64,000 bases of DNA from Pseudomonas songnenensis (GTDB lineage Bacteria; Pseudomonadota; Gammaproteobacteria; Pseudomonadales; Pseudomonadaceae), in NCBI RefSeq assembly GCF_003696315.1, contig NZ_RFFN01000004.1:132673-196672 (forward strand), read 5' to 3'. The notes below the pieces were generated by a model. It was not told where the DNA came from, did not search any database, and saw only the letters and a program-made list of their open reading frames with translations. Shown here piece after piece: positions 8,955 to 17,288 of this stretch; position 1 is the first letter of the stretch, and the number at the start of each line of letters is the position of its first letter. The position numbers and the translations under genes were made by a program.

Positions 8955-11939
8955 TCAGCACAGCTGCTCGATGGCATCGAGCAGCTCGTCCTGACTGAAC
9001 GGCTTGGCCAGCCGGTGCAGCGCAAGCGCCGGTGCGGTGGAGGGCAGGTCGGCGTAACCGGAGACCAGCAGGATCGGCAATTGCGGGCGAGTCTCCCGCA
9101 CCACGGCTGCCAGCTGCGCACCGCTCATCAGCGGCATGGCGTGATCGGTGACCAGGATGTCGACCTGGTTGACCTGCAGCAGATCCAGCGCTTCCCCGGC
9201 CGACCGCGCGGTGAGCACCCGGTGTCCGGCCGCTTCCAGGATGCCGGCGGTGCTGAACAGCACCAGCTCGTCGTCGTCCACCGCCAGCAGGGTCAGCGCC
9301 TTCGTCGTGCGCCGGGGGCTTTCATCGGGCGCCGGCGCGGAGGCGGGCGCCGACGCAGGCGCGTTTTCCGCCGCCAGGGCCGGTAGCCAGATCTCGGCCG
9401 TGGTGCCCGCACCGGGCGAGCTGCGCAGCACCAGCCGGCCGCCGGATTGCTCGGCCAGCCCATGGACCATGGACAGCCCGAGCCCGGTGCCCTTGCCGAC
9501 CCCCTTGGTGGTGAAGAAGGGCTCGGCCGCACGCTTGAGGGTCGCTTCATCCATGCCGCTGCCGCTGTCGCTGAGGTCCAGGCGCACATAGCGGCCGGCG
9601 GGCAGGCCGTTCTGCTCCTCGGGTAGCGTCAGCTCTTCGGCGGCGATGCGGATACGGCCGACGCCGGACATGGCGTCACGCGCATTGGCGGCCAGGTTGA
9701 GCAGGGCGGTTTCCAGCTGGTTGGGATCGGTCCTCACCTGCGCCAGTCGGGCCGGCAGCTCGACCTGCAGCTGGATGGTCGGGCCAAGCGAGCTGAGCAG
9801 CAGCTCCTTCATGCCCGCGATCAGCTGCGGCAGGTCGATCGGTTTCTTGTGCAGTTCCTGCTTGCGGGCGAAGGTGAGCATGCGCGCGGTGAGCGAAGCG
9901 CCGCGTTCGGCACCGGCTCTGGCATTGTCCACCAGGCGCAGCAGCGCGGGGTCGGCGGGCATGCGCCGACGCAACAGGTCGAGGCTGCCGAGCACGGCCA
10001 TCAGCAGGTTGTTGAAGTCGTGGGCGATACCGCCGGTGAGGTTGCCCAGCGCCTCCATCTTGTGCAGCTGCTGCAGCGCCTGTTCGGCGTTCACCCGTTC
10101 GCTGATGTCCAGCGCCTCGGGTACCAGGGCCACGATGCTGCCGTCCTCGCCCGGTACCGGGCGCATGGAGAAATCGAAGACGCGCACGCCCTGCGGCATG
10201 TTCAGGGTCATGGTCACGTGCTCGGTGGTGCCGGCCGCTACCCGCCGTGTCATCTCTCGCATCACCTCGGGCATACCCGGTGTCGCGGCGAACCAGGGCG
10301 ATTCCCAGAACGGCATATAGGCCAGTTCGTTGAAGCGGGCGCTGATGCCGGCCAGGGCCGTGGCGTTCACGTAGAGAATCGCGCCGTCCGGCGCGAGCAT
10401 CGCCATGTACAGGTGCGAGGTCTCCAGTACCGCGCGGATGTTGGCCTCGCTGCGGGCCAGCGCCGCGGTACGCTCGAGCACCTTGGCTTCCAGCTGTTCG
10501 AGGAAGCTCTGCTCGCGCTGGCGCACCGCGGCGGCAGAACGCACCCGTTCGATGTGGGCCCAGGAGCGGTCGGTCACCTCGGTGAGCAGGGCCAGCTCGC
10601 AGGCGCTCCAGGCCCGCGGTACGCGGCTGTGAATGGCCATCAGTGCGGTCAGCCGGCCCTCCTTGACCAGCGGCATGCAGATGGTGGCGGCGATATCCAG
10701 TTGCTGGAAGGTCGCCGCGTCGGCGGCGGGCAGGCGGGCGAGGTGATCGTCGACGATGAAGGGCTCGCCGGCGCGCAGCTTCTGGACCGCCAGACTGCCG
10801 AATGCGGCGAGCCGGTAGTGGCCGACGATGCTCATGCAGCCCGGCGCCGCCCAGTCGCCACGGATGGTAAAGCTGTCCTGGTCGGGCTCCATGTCGGCAT
10901 AGGCGCAACTGGACAGTCCCAGGTGTTCGCCGAGCATGCGCGTGGTGGTGGCCAGGATGGCATCGGCATCGACGCTGCGCGCCGTTTCCTTGGACAGCGC
11001 ATCGAGAAAACGCAGGCGCTGCTCGTTCTCGCGCAGCGCCACGTCGGCCTGGGCACGCTCGGTGACATCCTGCCCCTCGACAAAGATGCCGCCGACGTTG
11101 CCATTGATATCGGTGACCGGCTGGAAGACGAAATCCAGCACACGGTCTTCTTCCGCGGCGCCGCGGGTGCGCTGCAGGCCGATGTGAATGCCGGAACCGA
11201 CGAAGGCCTCGCCGCTGCGGTAGACCCGGTCGAGAATCTCGATGAAGCCCTGGCGCTCCACTTCCGGCAACGCATCGCGCACCGGCTTGCCGATGATCTC
11301 GCGCTCGCCAACGAGCCGGCAGTAGGCCGGGTTGGCCATTTCGAACACATGCTCGGGGCCGCGCAGCATCGCCATCATTCCCGGCGCCTGCTCGAACATC
11401 TCTTGCAGGCGTGCCTGCTGGCCTTGCAGCTCACGCTCGGCCATTACCCGTTCCGTGGTTTCGACGACCAGGGCAATCACGCCGGCCGGCTGCGCCTGAT
11501 CATCGAACACCGGCGAATAGTCCAGATTCATCCAGGCGCGTTCGGGGCGACCGTTGCGGTACAGCACCAGTTCCTGATCCTTGTACGACAGCGTGCCGCC
11601 AGCCAGGCCGACCTTCATCACGTGGTCGTTGAAGTCGGCCACTTCCGGCCAGCCCAGGCGCACGTCCGAGCCCAGCAGCTGCGGATGACGGCTGCCGGCG
11701 AACCCGGAGTAGGCGTCGTTGTAGATCATGGTGCCACGCTCGCCCCAGAGCAGGACGATGGGCGTCGGCGAGAGCAGCAGCATCGCCGTGACGGTCTTCA
11801 GGCTCTGCGGCCAGTCCCGCAATGGGCCCAGCGGTGTGCTCGACCAATCGAAGCGCCGGATCAGCGCGCTGAGCTCACTGCCATCTGGGAGGAATGCCTG
11901 GCTCGAGTGATCAGGCGAGGGGTTGGCTGCTGGGTCCAT
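8955..11939 (-). CDS. Hybrid sensor histidine kinase (PAS-PAS-GAF-PAS-HisKA-HATPase-REC)
   Basis: This 994-residue cytoplasmic hybrid kinase has no membrane segments. In order it has a PAS-like domain (about 40-165), a second PAS (about 175-300), a GAF domain (about 310-470, FLDALSKETARSVDADAI onward), a short coiled coil, a third PAS (about 510-620), a HisKA dimerisation helix with phospho-acceptor His640 (GGIAHDFNN), a HATPase (N box NLAANARD, G boxes DSGSGMD and GKGTGLGLSM) and a C-terminal receiver with Asp932 (VTDHAM). No separate response regulator is next to it. It converges on the PhoX gene 8 bases away, so there is no operon evidence for its role. The signal is unknown. Confidence 0.88.
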   Translation of the reverse strand: MDPAANPSPDHSSQAFLPDGSELSALIRRFDWSSTPLGPLRDWPQSLKTVTAMLLLSPTPIVLLWGERGTMIYNDAYSGFAGSRHPQLLGSDVRLGWPEVADFNDHVMKVGLAGGTLSYKDQELVLYRNGRPERAWMNLDYSPVFDDQAQPAGVIALVVETTERVMAERELQGQQARLQEMFEQAPGMMAMLRGPEHVFEMANPAYCRLVGEREIIGKPVRDALPEVERQGFIEILDRVYRSGEAFVGSGIHIGLQRTRGAAEEDRVLDFVFQPVTDINGNVGGIFVEGQDVTERAQADVALRENEQRLRFLDALSKETARSVDADAILATTTRMLGEHLGLSSCAYADMEPDQDSFTIRGDWAAPGCMSIVGHYRLAAFGSLAVQKLRAGEPFIVDDHLARLPAADAATFQQLDIAATICMPLVKEGRLTALMAIHSRVPRAWSACELALLTEVTDRSWAHIERVRSAAAVRQREQSFLEQLEAKVLERTAALARSEANIRAVLETSHLYMAMLAPDGAILYVNATALAGISARFNELAYMPFWESPWFAATPGMPEVMREMTRRVAAGTTEHVTMTLNMPQGVRVFDFSMRPVPGEDGSIVALVPEALDISERVNAEQALQQLHKMEALGNLTGGIAHDFNNLLMAVLGSLDLLRRRMPADPALLRLVDNARAGAERGASLTARMLTFARKQELHKKPIDLPQLIAGMKELLLSSLGPTIQLQVELPARLAQVRTDPNQLETALLNLAANARDAMSGVGRIRIAAEELTLPEEQNGLPAGRYVRLDLSDSGSGMDEATLKRAAEPFFTTKGVGKGTGLGLSMVHGLAEQSGGRLVLRSSPGAGTTAEIWLPALAAENAPASAPASAPAPDESPRRTTKALTLLAVDDDELVLFSTAGILEAAGHRVLTARSAGEALDLLQVNQVDILVTDHAMPLMSGAQLAAVVRETRPQLPILLVSGYADLPSTAPALALHRLAKPFSQDELLDAIEQLC

Positions 11940-12146
11940 CAGTAGCGATCCGTATCCGGTGTGGGAGGCAGGGCAGGGTGATCCAGATCAGAACTGGTTC
12001 ACCTCGGACAGCCGATTGCCCGGGAAGTCTGCCGGCGACGCAGGCGATTTCCACATCCATTCGCTGCTGTTCGTCCTTGCAGCGGCCAGAGTACAGGGAA
12101 AAACCCGTACCATATCAACGATATGCAATGCTCACGGTGATTTCCG

Positions 12147-14144
12147 ATGCTTTCTGCCGTTAAGCGCTACAGGTCCCTGGTCGCCGGGGTGCTGAAGCGC
12201 TGCTTTCCACGCACCTCGGCCCATCTGCGCGACGAGGACGAACTGTTGTTTCGCCGCTGGGGCCATGGGGCGGACAAGGCGCAGCCGCAGTCGACGAGCA
12301 AGCGCAGTGGCAAGGCCCCGGGCAAGGCCAGGGGCGCCAAGGGCAAGGCCAAACCGAAGTCGTCAGCCAGGGCGGACGCCAAGGAAGGTGGCCCCGCCAA
12401 ACCCCGGCAAGCGGCTGCGCAGGGCATCTACCCGGCGGCCGCGCTGAAGGTGGACGAGGGCCAGGTTCGTGCCATGCGCGCGCGTGTCGAGCAGGCGGTG
12501 GCAGCCGGTATCGTCAGCGCGCCGTCGGACGAGCAGTGGGCGATGATCCTGGGGCGCAGCCCGCTGACGCGCATCTTTGCCGGCGCAGGTTCAGGCAAGT
12601 CCACCACCTTGCTGCTGCGCGTGGTGTTCATGCTCTGCCACCTGGGCATCGAGCCGGGACGGTTGACGGTGATCTCCTTCACCAATGCCTCCTGTGCGCA
12701 GCTGCGCGAGCAGCTGCTGCGGGTCCTGGCGTTCTGGCAGTTCCCGTTGGACGAGCGCCAGGCGCGCCAGTGCGTGCGCACCTTCCACTCGGCCATGGCA
12801 CAGCTGGCGCGCGAAGTGCTCGGCACGGCGCAGTGGTTCGAGCAGCTGGACGCCAAGGCTGCCGCGGGCGAGGAGCCGGACAACCCGCTGGCGAATGCAC
12901 GGTTGCGTCCGGCACAACAGCGCCTGCTCAAGCAGGCCTACCAGCGTTGCTACGCCGAGCAGCCGGATTTTCGCGAGCAGGTGCACCGGCTGCTCGATCT
13001 GCCCGGGCCGGCGGTCGAACCTGCCAACGGCAGGCGTGCCGCGCCAAAGGCGCCGGAGGAGCCCTTCAGCCTGGCCGGCGAGTTCGCGGCATTGCCGTTG
13101 TACGAGGCCTTTCACGTGCAGGCCGGATTCATCGAGAGCATCGGCCTGCGCATCGATCGCCTGCAGCCGTCCCAACTCGAATGCACATCCCGCGAGCGCC
13201 AGTTCATCGAGGCACTGATCGCGTTCCACGGCTGTTTCCAGGCGGTGCTGCGCGAGCAAGGCCTGCAGACCTTCAACGCTGCCTTCCAGCAGCTCGGCGA
13301 GCGCCTGACCGCCGCTGATGGCGTACCGCCGGCGAGCCTCGAAGCGTTCCAGCACCTGCTGATCGACGAGTTTCAGGACATCTCCCCGCAGATCGTCCAG
13401 TGGTTGCAGGCGCTGCATCGGCAGCTGGCCCGCCAGGGTTCGAGCCCGAGCCTGATGGCCATCGGTGACGACTGGCAGTCGATCTACGGCTGGCGCGGCA
13501 GTTCGCCGGAGCTGTTCATGGAGTTCGACCGGCACTTCCCGCGGCGTGGCGCCAAGGGCAGCGAAACGCTGCTGCTGGAAACCAACTACCGTTCCATCGA
13601 GCCGGTGATTCGCGATGGCGAGGCGGTGCTGGCCGGTGTGCGCTTCAAACAGGCCAAGACCAGTCGGCCGAACCGGCCCACGCAGCCGGGTGACCACGGC
13701 GTCCGGCTGGTCACCGGTTTTGAGCTGAACGGCGGGCTGGCACAACTGGTCGCCGAGATAAAGGCGCAATGCGCCCACGTCGTCGAGCGTGGCAGCCGCG
13801 AGCGCACCGCGGTGCTGCTGCTCGGCCGACGCAACGCCACGCTGCGCGCCATCCAGGCCGAGCTGGACCGCAAGCTGCCGGTCAGGGCCTATACCATCCA
13901 TCGCGCCAAGGGGCTGCAGGCGGAGGTCGCCATCATCGTCGACGACTGCCTGCCACCGCAGCCGCACCCGCTGCGCAATGCGCTGTATGCGTACTGCGGG
14001 TTCTTTCGCAACAGCTATGACCAGGCGATGGCCGATGAGAGTCTGCGCCTGGCCTATGTGGCGATCACCCGCGGCGTCAGCCGGGTGCTCTGGTACACGC
14101 GCAAGGCGCAGGGCGCGACGGCACTGTTGCGCCCGCGCGGCTAG
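12147..14144 (+). CDS. UvrD/Rep-family ATP-dependent DNA helicase
   Basis: This 665-residue superfamily 1 helicase has Walker A FAGAGSGKST (about residue 150), motif Ia/Ib (VISFTNASCAQLREQLL, TFHS), Walker B/motif II LLIDEFQDIS, motif III GDDWQSIYGWRGS, motif IV NYRS, motif V TIHRAKGLQAE and motif VI YVAITRGVSR. It should unwind DNA in 3' to 5' direction like UvrD, Rep or PcrA. It is shorter than UvrD (about 720). It carries a lysine/alanine-rich low-complexity stretch at about residues 48-85, which may bind DNA nonspecifically. The VDDCLPPQPHPLRNALYAYCG insert before motif VI is not typical of UvrD. The neighbours give no clue, and the 3' end overlaps the convergent kinase gene by four bases. 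Confidence 0.85.
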   Translation: MLSAVKRYRSLVAGVLKRCFPRTSAHLRDEDELLFRRWGHGADKAQPQSTSKRSGKAPGKARGAKGKAKPKSSARADAKEGGPAKPRQAAAQGIYPAAALKVDEGQVRAMRARVEQAVAAGIVSAPSDEQWAMILGRSPLTRIFAGAGSGKSTTLLLRVVFMLCHLGIEPGRLTVISFTNASCAQLREQLLRVLAFWQFPLDERQARQCVRTFHSAMAQLAREVLGTAQWFEQLDAKAAAGEEPDNPLANARLRPAQQRLLKQAYQRCYAEQPDFREQVHRLLDLPGPAVEPANGRRAAPKAPEEPFSLAGEFAALPLYEAFHVQAGFIESIGLRIDRLQPSQLECTSRERQFIEALIAFHGCFQAVLREQGLQTFNAAFQQLGERLTAADGVPPASLEAFQHLLIDEFQDISPQIVQWLQALHRQLARQGSSPSLMAIGDDWQSIYGWRGSSPELFMEFDRHFPRRGAKGSETLLLETNYRSIEPVIRDGEAVLAGVRFKQAKTSRPNRPTQPGDHGVRLVTGFELNGGLAQLVAEIKAQCAHVVERGSRERTAVLLLGRRNATLRAIQAELDRKLPVRAYTIHRAKGLQAEVAIIVDDCLPPQPHPLRNALYAYCGFFRNSYDQAMADESLRLAYVAITRGVSRVLWYTRKAQGATALLRPRG

Positions 14145-15862
14145 CGCAGCAGCAGGGCAACGACCGTCAGCCCCAGCAGCAGCGACAGGCCTTTCCAGAA
14201 CAGCAGCGGGTTGCGTTCCAGCAAGGGTGGGCGAGTGCGGTTGAGCAGCGCCGGGTTGGGCTGGCGCAACTCGAAGACGAACTCGGACAGATCGGCATAG
14301 CGCCGCCGCGGATCGGGATGCAGCGCCTTGGCCAGCACCTCGTCGACCCAGGCCGGGATCTCGCGCTGGGCGTCGCGTACCGAGCGGTAGTGCAGGCGCT
14401 TCTGCGCGGCCAGGGTGCGTGCCTTGCAGACATCGGTGCCATAGGGCAGGCGACCGCTGAGCAGCTGGTAGGCGATCACCGCGAGGGAGAACTGATCCGA
14501 ACGCGGCGAGCCCGCCTCGCCGAGGAAATACTCCGGCGCGGTGTAGGCGGCGGTGCCGAGCAGCGCCTCCTGCGGGCCCGGGGCCTGTCGGTCGGCGAGC
14601 CCGGCGACCCGTGTCGAGCCGAAGTCGATGATCTTCAGCGTGCCGGTGGCGTCGATCAGCAGGTTCTGCGGGCGCAGGTCCTGATGCAGCATTTCCAGGC
14701 GGTGAAAGGCGCGCAGGCCGCGGGCAATCTGTTCGACGAAGCCGCGTACGGTGGTCAGGTCCGGCGCCGGGTGGTCGAGCATCCACTGCGCGAGCGTCTG
14801 CCCTTCGATGAATTCGCTGATCGTATAGAGGTAGTGCCGCCGGCGTGGCGGCGGGCAGGCCTTGACCACGTGAGGGTTGTCGATGCGCCGGGCGATCCAT
14901 TCCTCGAGAAGGAAGCGCTCGAGGTAGGCCGGGTCGCCACGCAGGTCCAGCGACGGCGTCTTCAGCACCACCTGCGCGCCGCTGCTCTCGTCGACAGCCA
15001 GGTGCACGTGGCTGCGGCTGCTGGCATGCAGCTGGCGAACGATGCGGTAGCCATCGAACTGCATGCGCGGCTCCAGCAGCGGCGGCAGGGCCAGCTCACC
15101 GAGCTGGCGCTGCACGTCGTCGGCCGCTTGCTCGGGCAGGCTGTCGATGCGCACCAGCTGCACGGTGAGGTTGTCGTCGCTGCCGTTGGCCAGCGCCTGC
15201 TCGACCAGCCGCCGCGCTGCAGCGTCCAGGTCGTCGGCATGGGTCGCAACGATATCGGCCATCACGCGCGGATCGAGGTACTCGTACACGCCGTCGGTGG
15301 CGAGCAGGAACAGGTCGCCCGGTGCCAGCGGGAGGCTGCGGTAGTCGATTTCCAGATGCGGGTTGATGCCCAGGGCGCGGCCGAGATAGCTGGTTTCGGC
15401 GCTGACACGCACGCGGTGATCCTCGCTCAGCTGTTCGAGGGCGCCGTCACGCAGGCGATGGATGCGCGCATCGCCGATGTGGAACAGGTGCGCGCTGCCG
15501 CCCTTGAGCACCAGCGCACTGAAGGTGCAGACATAACCGCGGTCGCGGTCATAGCGGTACGGGCCTTGGCGGGTCTGCGCATGCAGCCAGGAGTTGATTG
15601 CTACCAGCACGCGCTGCGCCGACTGTTTCACCGACCAGGCATCGGAGGTGCAGAAGTAGTCGGAGAGAAAGCTCGCCACCGCGGTTTCGCTGGCGATGTG
15701 GCTGACCTCGCTGCTGCTGATGCCATCGGCCAGCGCGATGGCGATGCCCTTGCTGGCGAGCTGCACGTCGCTGGGAATGCAGGCGCCGTGAAAGTCCTGA
15801 TTGAGCGGCTTGCGTCCGGCGTCCGAATGCTGGCCGAGGGAGATGACGAGTTGGCTGGGCAT
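14141..15862 (-). CDS. Bifunctional PP2C phosphatase / Ser-Thr protein kinase, membrane-anchored
   Basis: This 573-residue fusion has an N-terminal PP2C-type phosphatase (about 1-240) with metal-binding motifs NQDFHG, ALADGISSS, HIGDARIHRL, LLATDGVYEYL and GSDDNLTVQL. A protein kinase domain (about 265-530) follows with HQDLRPQNLL (catalytic Asp395), DFGSTRV and an APEYFLGE activation-segment end. One C-terminal membrane helix (about 550-570) anchors it. The glycine-rich loop is degenerate. The start at 15862 (MPSQLVISLGQ) matches where PP2C homology begins. It lies 63 bases after the formate/nitrite channel gene, the same association seen in P. aeruginosa where a kinase gene sits with nirBD and the nitrate transporter. 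It probably tunes nitrite/nitrate assimilation post-translationally, with unknown targets. Confidence 0.88.
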   Translation of the reverse strand: MPSQLVISLGQHSDAGRKPLNQDFHGACIPSDVQLASKGIAIALADGISSSEVSHIASETAVASFLSDYFCTSDAWSVKQSAQRVLVAINSWLHAQTRQGPYRYDRDRGYVCTFSALVLKGGSAHLFHIGDARIHRLRDGALEQLSEDHRVRVSAETSYLGRALGINPHLEIDYRSLPLAPGDLFLLATDGVYEYLDPRVMADIVATHADDLDAAARRLVEQALANGSDDNLTVQLVRIDSLPEQAADDVQRQLGELALPPLLEPRMQFDGYRIVRQLHASSRSHVHLAVDESSGAQVVLKTPSLDLRGDPAYLERFLLEEWIARRIDNPHVVKACPPPRRRHYLYTISEFIEGQTLAQWMLDHPAPDLTTVRGFVEQIARGLRAFHRLEMLHQDLRPQNLLIDATGTLKIIDFGSTRVAGLADRQAPGPQEALLGTAAYTAPEYFLGEAGSPRSDQFSLAVIAYQLLSGRLPYGTDVCKARTLAAQKRLHYRSVRDAQREIPAWVDEVLAKALHPDPRRRYADLSEFVFELRQPNPALLNRTRPPLLERNPLLFWKGLSLLLGLTVVALLLR

Positions 15863-15875
15863 CGTTGATCTGCGC

Positions 15876-15911
15876 GAAAGCCCCGGACGCGCATGCGCAA
15901 CCGGGGCTTTC
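15876..15911 (-). terminator. Hairpin between the nitrite channel gene and the kinase gene
   Basis: The 11-base arms GAAAGCCCCGG (15876-15886) and CCGGGGCTTTC (15901-15911) are perfectly complementary. They enclose a 14-base loop that itself contains the palindrome GCGCATGCGC. The structure falls between the channel stop codon and the kinase start on the minus-strand transcript. It has only a short T-rich tail (CTTTC), so it may be a leaky terminator or an RNA-processing site that lowers kinase expression relative to the channel. Confidence 0.55.
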
Positions 15912-15925
15912 GACCACACTCCCGA

Positions 15926-16738
15926 TCAGTAGACGCTGCGCTTGGGCGCGGTGCGTACGTGGGTGGTGTAGAGCGTGAGGCCGGTGAAGGCCAGGCCGCC
16001 TACCAGGTTGCCCAGCGCGGTGGGGATCTCGTTCCAGACCATGTAGTCCATGACCGAGAAGTCGCCGCCCATGATCATCGCCGAGGGGAACAGGAACATG
16101 TTCACCACCGAATGCTCGAAGCCCATGAAGAAGAACAGCATGATCGGCATCCACATGGCGATGACCTTGCCGCTGACCGAGGTGGAGATCATCGCGCCGA
16201 CCACGCCCATCGAGACCATCCAGTTGCACAGCATGCCGCGCAGGAAGATGGTCGCCCAGCCCGCCGCGCCGAACTCGGCGTAGCCCAGGGTGCGGTCCTC
16301 GCCGATGTGCGAGATCTTCTCGCCGATCGGTCCCGGTTCGGTGGAAAAGCCCATGGTGAAGACGAAGGCCATCATGAAGGCCACCACCAGCGCGCCGCCG
16401 AAGTTGCCGAGAAACACCCAGCCCCAGTTGCGCAGGATGCCGCCCACGGTCACGCCCGGGCGGCGGTCCAGCAGCGCCAGCGGTGTCAGCATGAAAACCC
16501 CGGTGAGCAGGTCGAAACCCATCAGGTAGAGCATCACGAAGCCCACCGGAAACAGCATGGCACCTACAAGCGGCGAGCCGGTCTGCACGGTTACCGCGAC
16601 CGCGAACACCGCGGCGAGGGCCAGGATCGCGCCGGCCATGAAGGCGCGGATCAGGGTGTCGCGGGTGGACATGAAGATCTTCGATTCGCCGGCGTCCACC
16701 ATCTTGGTGACGAACTCGGAGGGGATGATGTAGGACAT
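15926..16738 (-). CDS. Formate/nitrite transporter (FocA/NirC family)
   Basis: This 270-residue pentameric-channel protein of the formate/nitrite family has about six membrane segments. The family motifs are visible in FPVGFVMLYLMGFDLLTGVFML and LGNFGGALVVAFMMAF. The segment LRGMLCNWMVSMGV holds the CNW signature, and MGFEHSVVNMFLFP carries the conserved channel histidine. It probably imports nitrite for NirBD. The start at 16738 opens MSYIIPSEFV. It lies 166 bases downstream of nirD on the same strand, with a REP-like element in the gap. Confidence 0.9.
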   Translation of the reverse strand: MSYIIPSEFVTKMVDAGESKIFMSTRDTLIRAFMAGAILALAAVFAVAVTVQTGSPLVGAMLFPVGFVMLYLMGFDLLTGVFMLTPLALLDRRPGVTVGGILRNWGWVFLGNFGGALVVAFMMAFVFTMGFSTEPGPIGEKISHIGEDRTLGYAEFGAAGWATIFLRGMLCNWMVSMGVVGAMISTSVSGKVIAMWMPIMLFFFMGFEHSVVNMFLFPSAMIMGGDFSVMDYMVWNEIPTALGNLVGGLAFTGLTLYTTHVRTAPKRSVY

Positions 16739-16831
16739 GTGGGTCTCTCTGAATGGCAGTAAGGGGCCAGGCCCCGACGGTGGTCGCGGGGCGCTGGCTG
16801 AGCGATGTGGGTGGCTGGCGAGTCGGGGGCA

Positions 16832-16859
16832 GCTTCGCGGCCAAGGCCGCTCCCGCAGG
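16832..16859. repeat. REP-like palindromic element
   Basis: GCGGCC-AA-GGCCGC followed by TCCCGCAGG matches the common Pseudomonas REP (repetitive extragenic palindrome) head. It is a single copy in the nirD to channel gap, where it can fold into a hairpin that stabilises the upstream mRNA or partly terminates transcription. I found no second copy in the window. Confidence 0.5.
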
Positions 16860-16904
16860 ATCGCTGCGGTGTGCAAGGAACGTTGCCCGGGCAACGGGCG
16901 GCGA

Positions 16905-17288
16905 TCAGCCCGCGGCGATCTGTACCTCGTCGCCGACCAGGCGCACCGGCCATACCTGCAGGCGCTGCTCCGGGTACTCCAGGCAGCTGCCATCGGCCAG
17001 GCGGAAGTGCTGCTTGTACAGCGGCGAGGCGATCACCAGTTCGCCCTTGAGACTGCCGACGATGCCGCGGCCGATGACGTTGGCACCCGACTTGGGGTCG
17101 CGGTTCTCGATGGCGAACAGCTGCTCGCCGTCGGCGTTGTCAGGCAGGTGGAACAGCGCTACCTGGGCGCCTTCGTGCCAGGCCACCACACCGGAATTGG
17201 CGACCAGATCGGCACGGCTGCACAGTGCCTGCCAGGTCGCCGGCGCGTTGGAACGGGAGTCAAGACGAACGACGTTGGACTGGCTCAT
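16905..17288 (-). CDS. nirD: Nitrite reductase (NADH) small subunit
   Basis: This 127-residue NirD-type protein has a Rieske-like fold but lacks the cysteine/histidine pairs that would bind an iron-sulphur cluster, as is normal for NirD. Recognisable features are ALFHLPDNADGEQLFAIENRDP, GRGIVGSLKGELVIASPLYKQHF and the final CLEYPEQRLQVWPVR. It pairs with NirB to reduce nitrite to ammonium in the cytoplasm. Its start codon shares one base with the nirB stop (TGATG), so translation is probably coupled. Confidence 0.92.
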   Translation of the reverse strand: MSQSNVVRLDSRSNAPATWQALCSRADLVANSGVVAWHEGAQVALFHLPDNADGEQLFAIENRDPKSGANVIGRGIVGSLKGELVIASPLYKQHFRLADGSCLEYPEQRLQVWPVRLVGDEVQIAAG

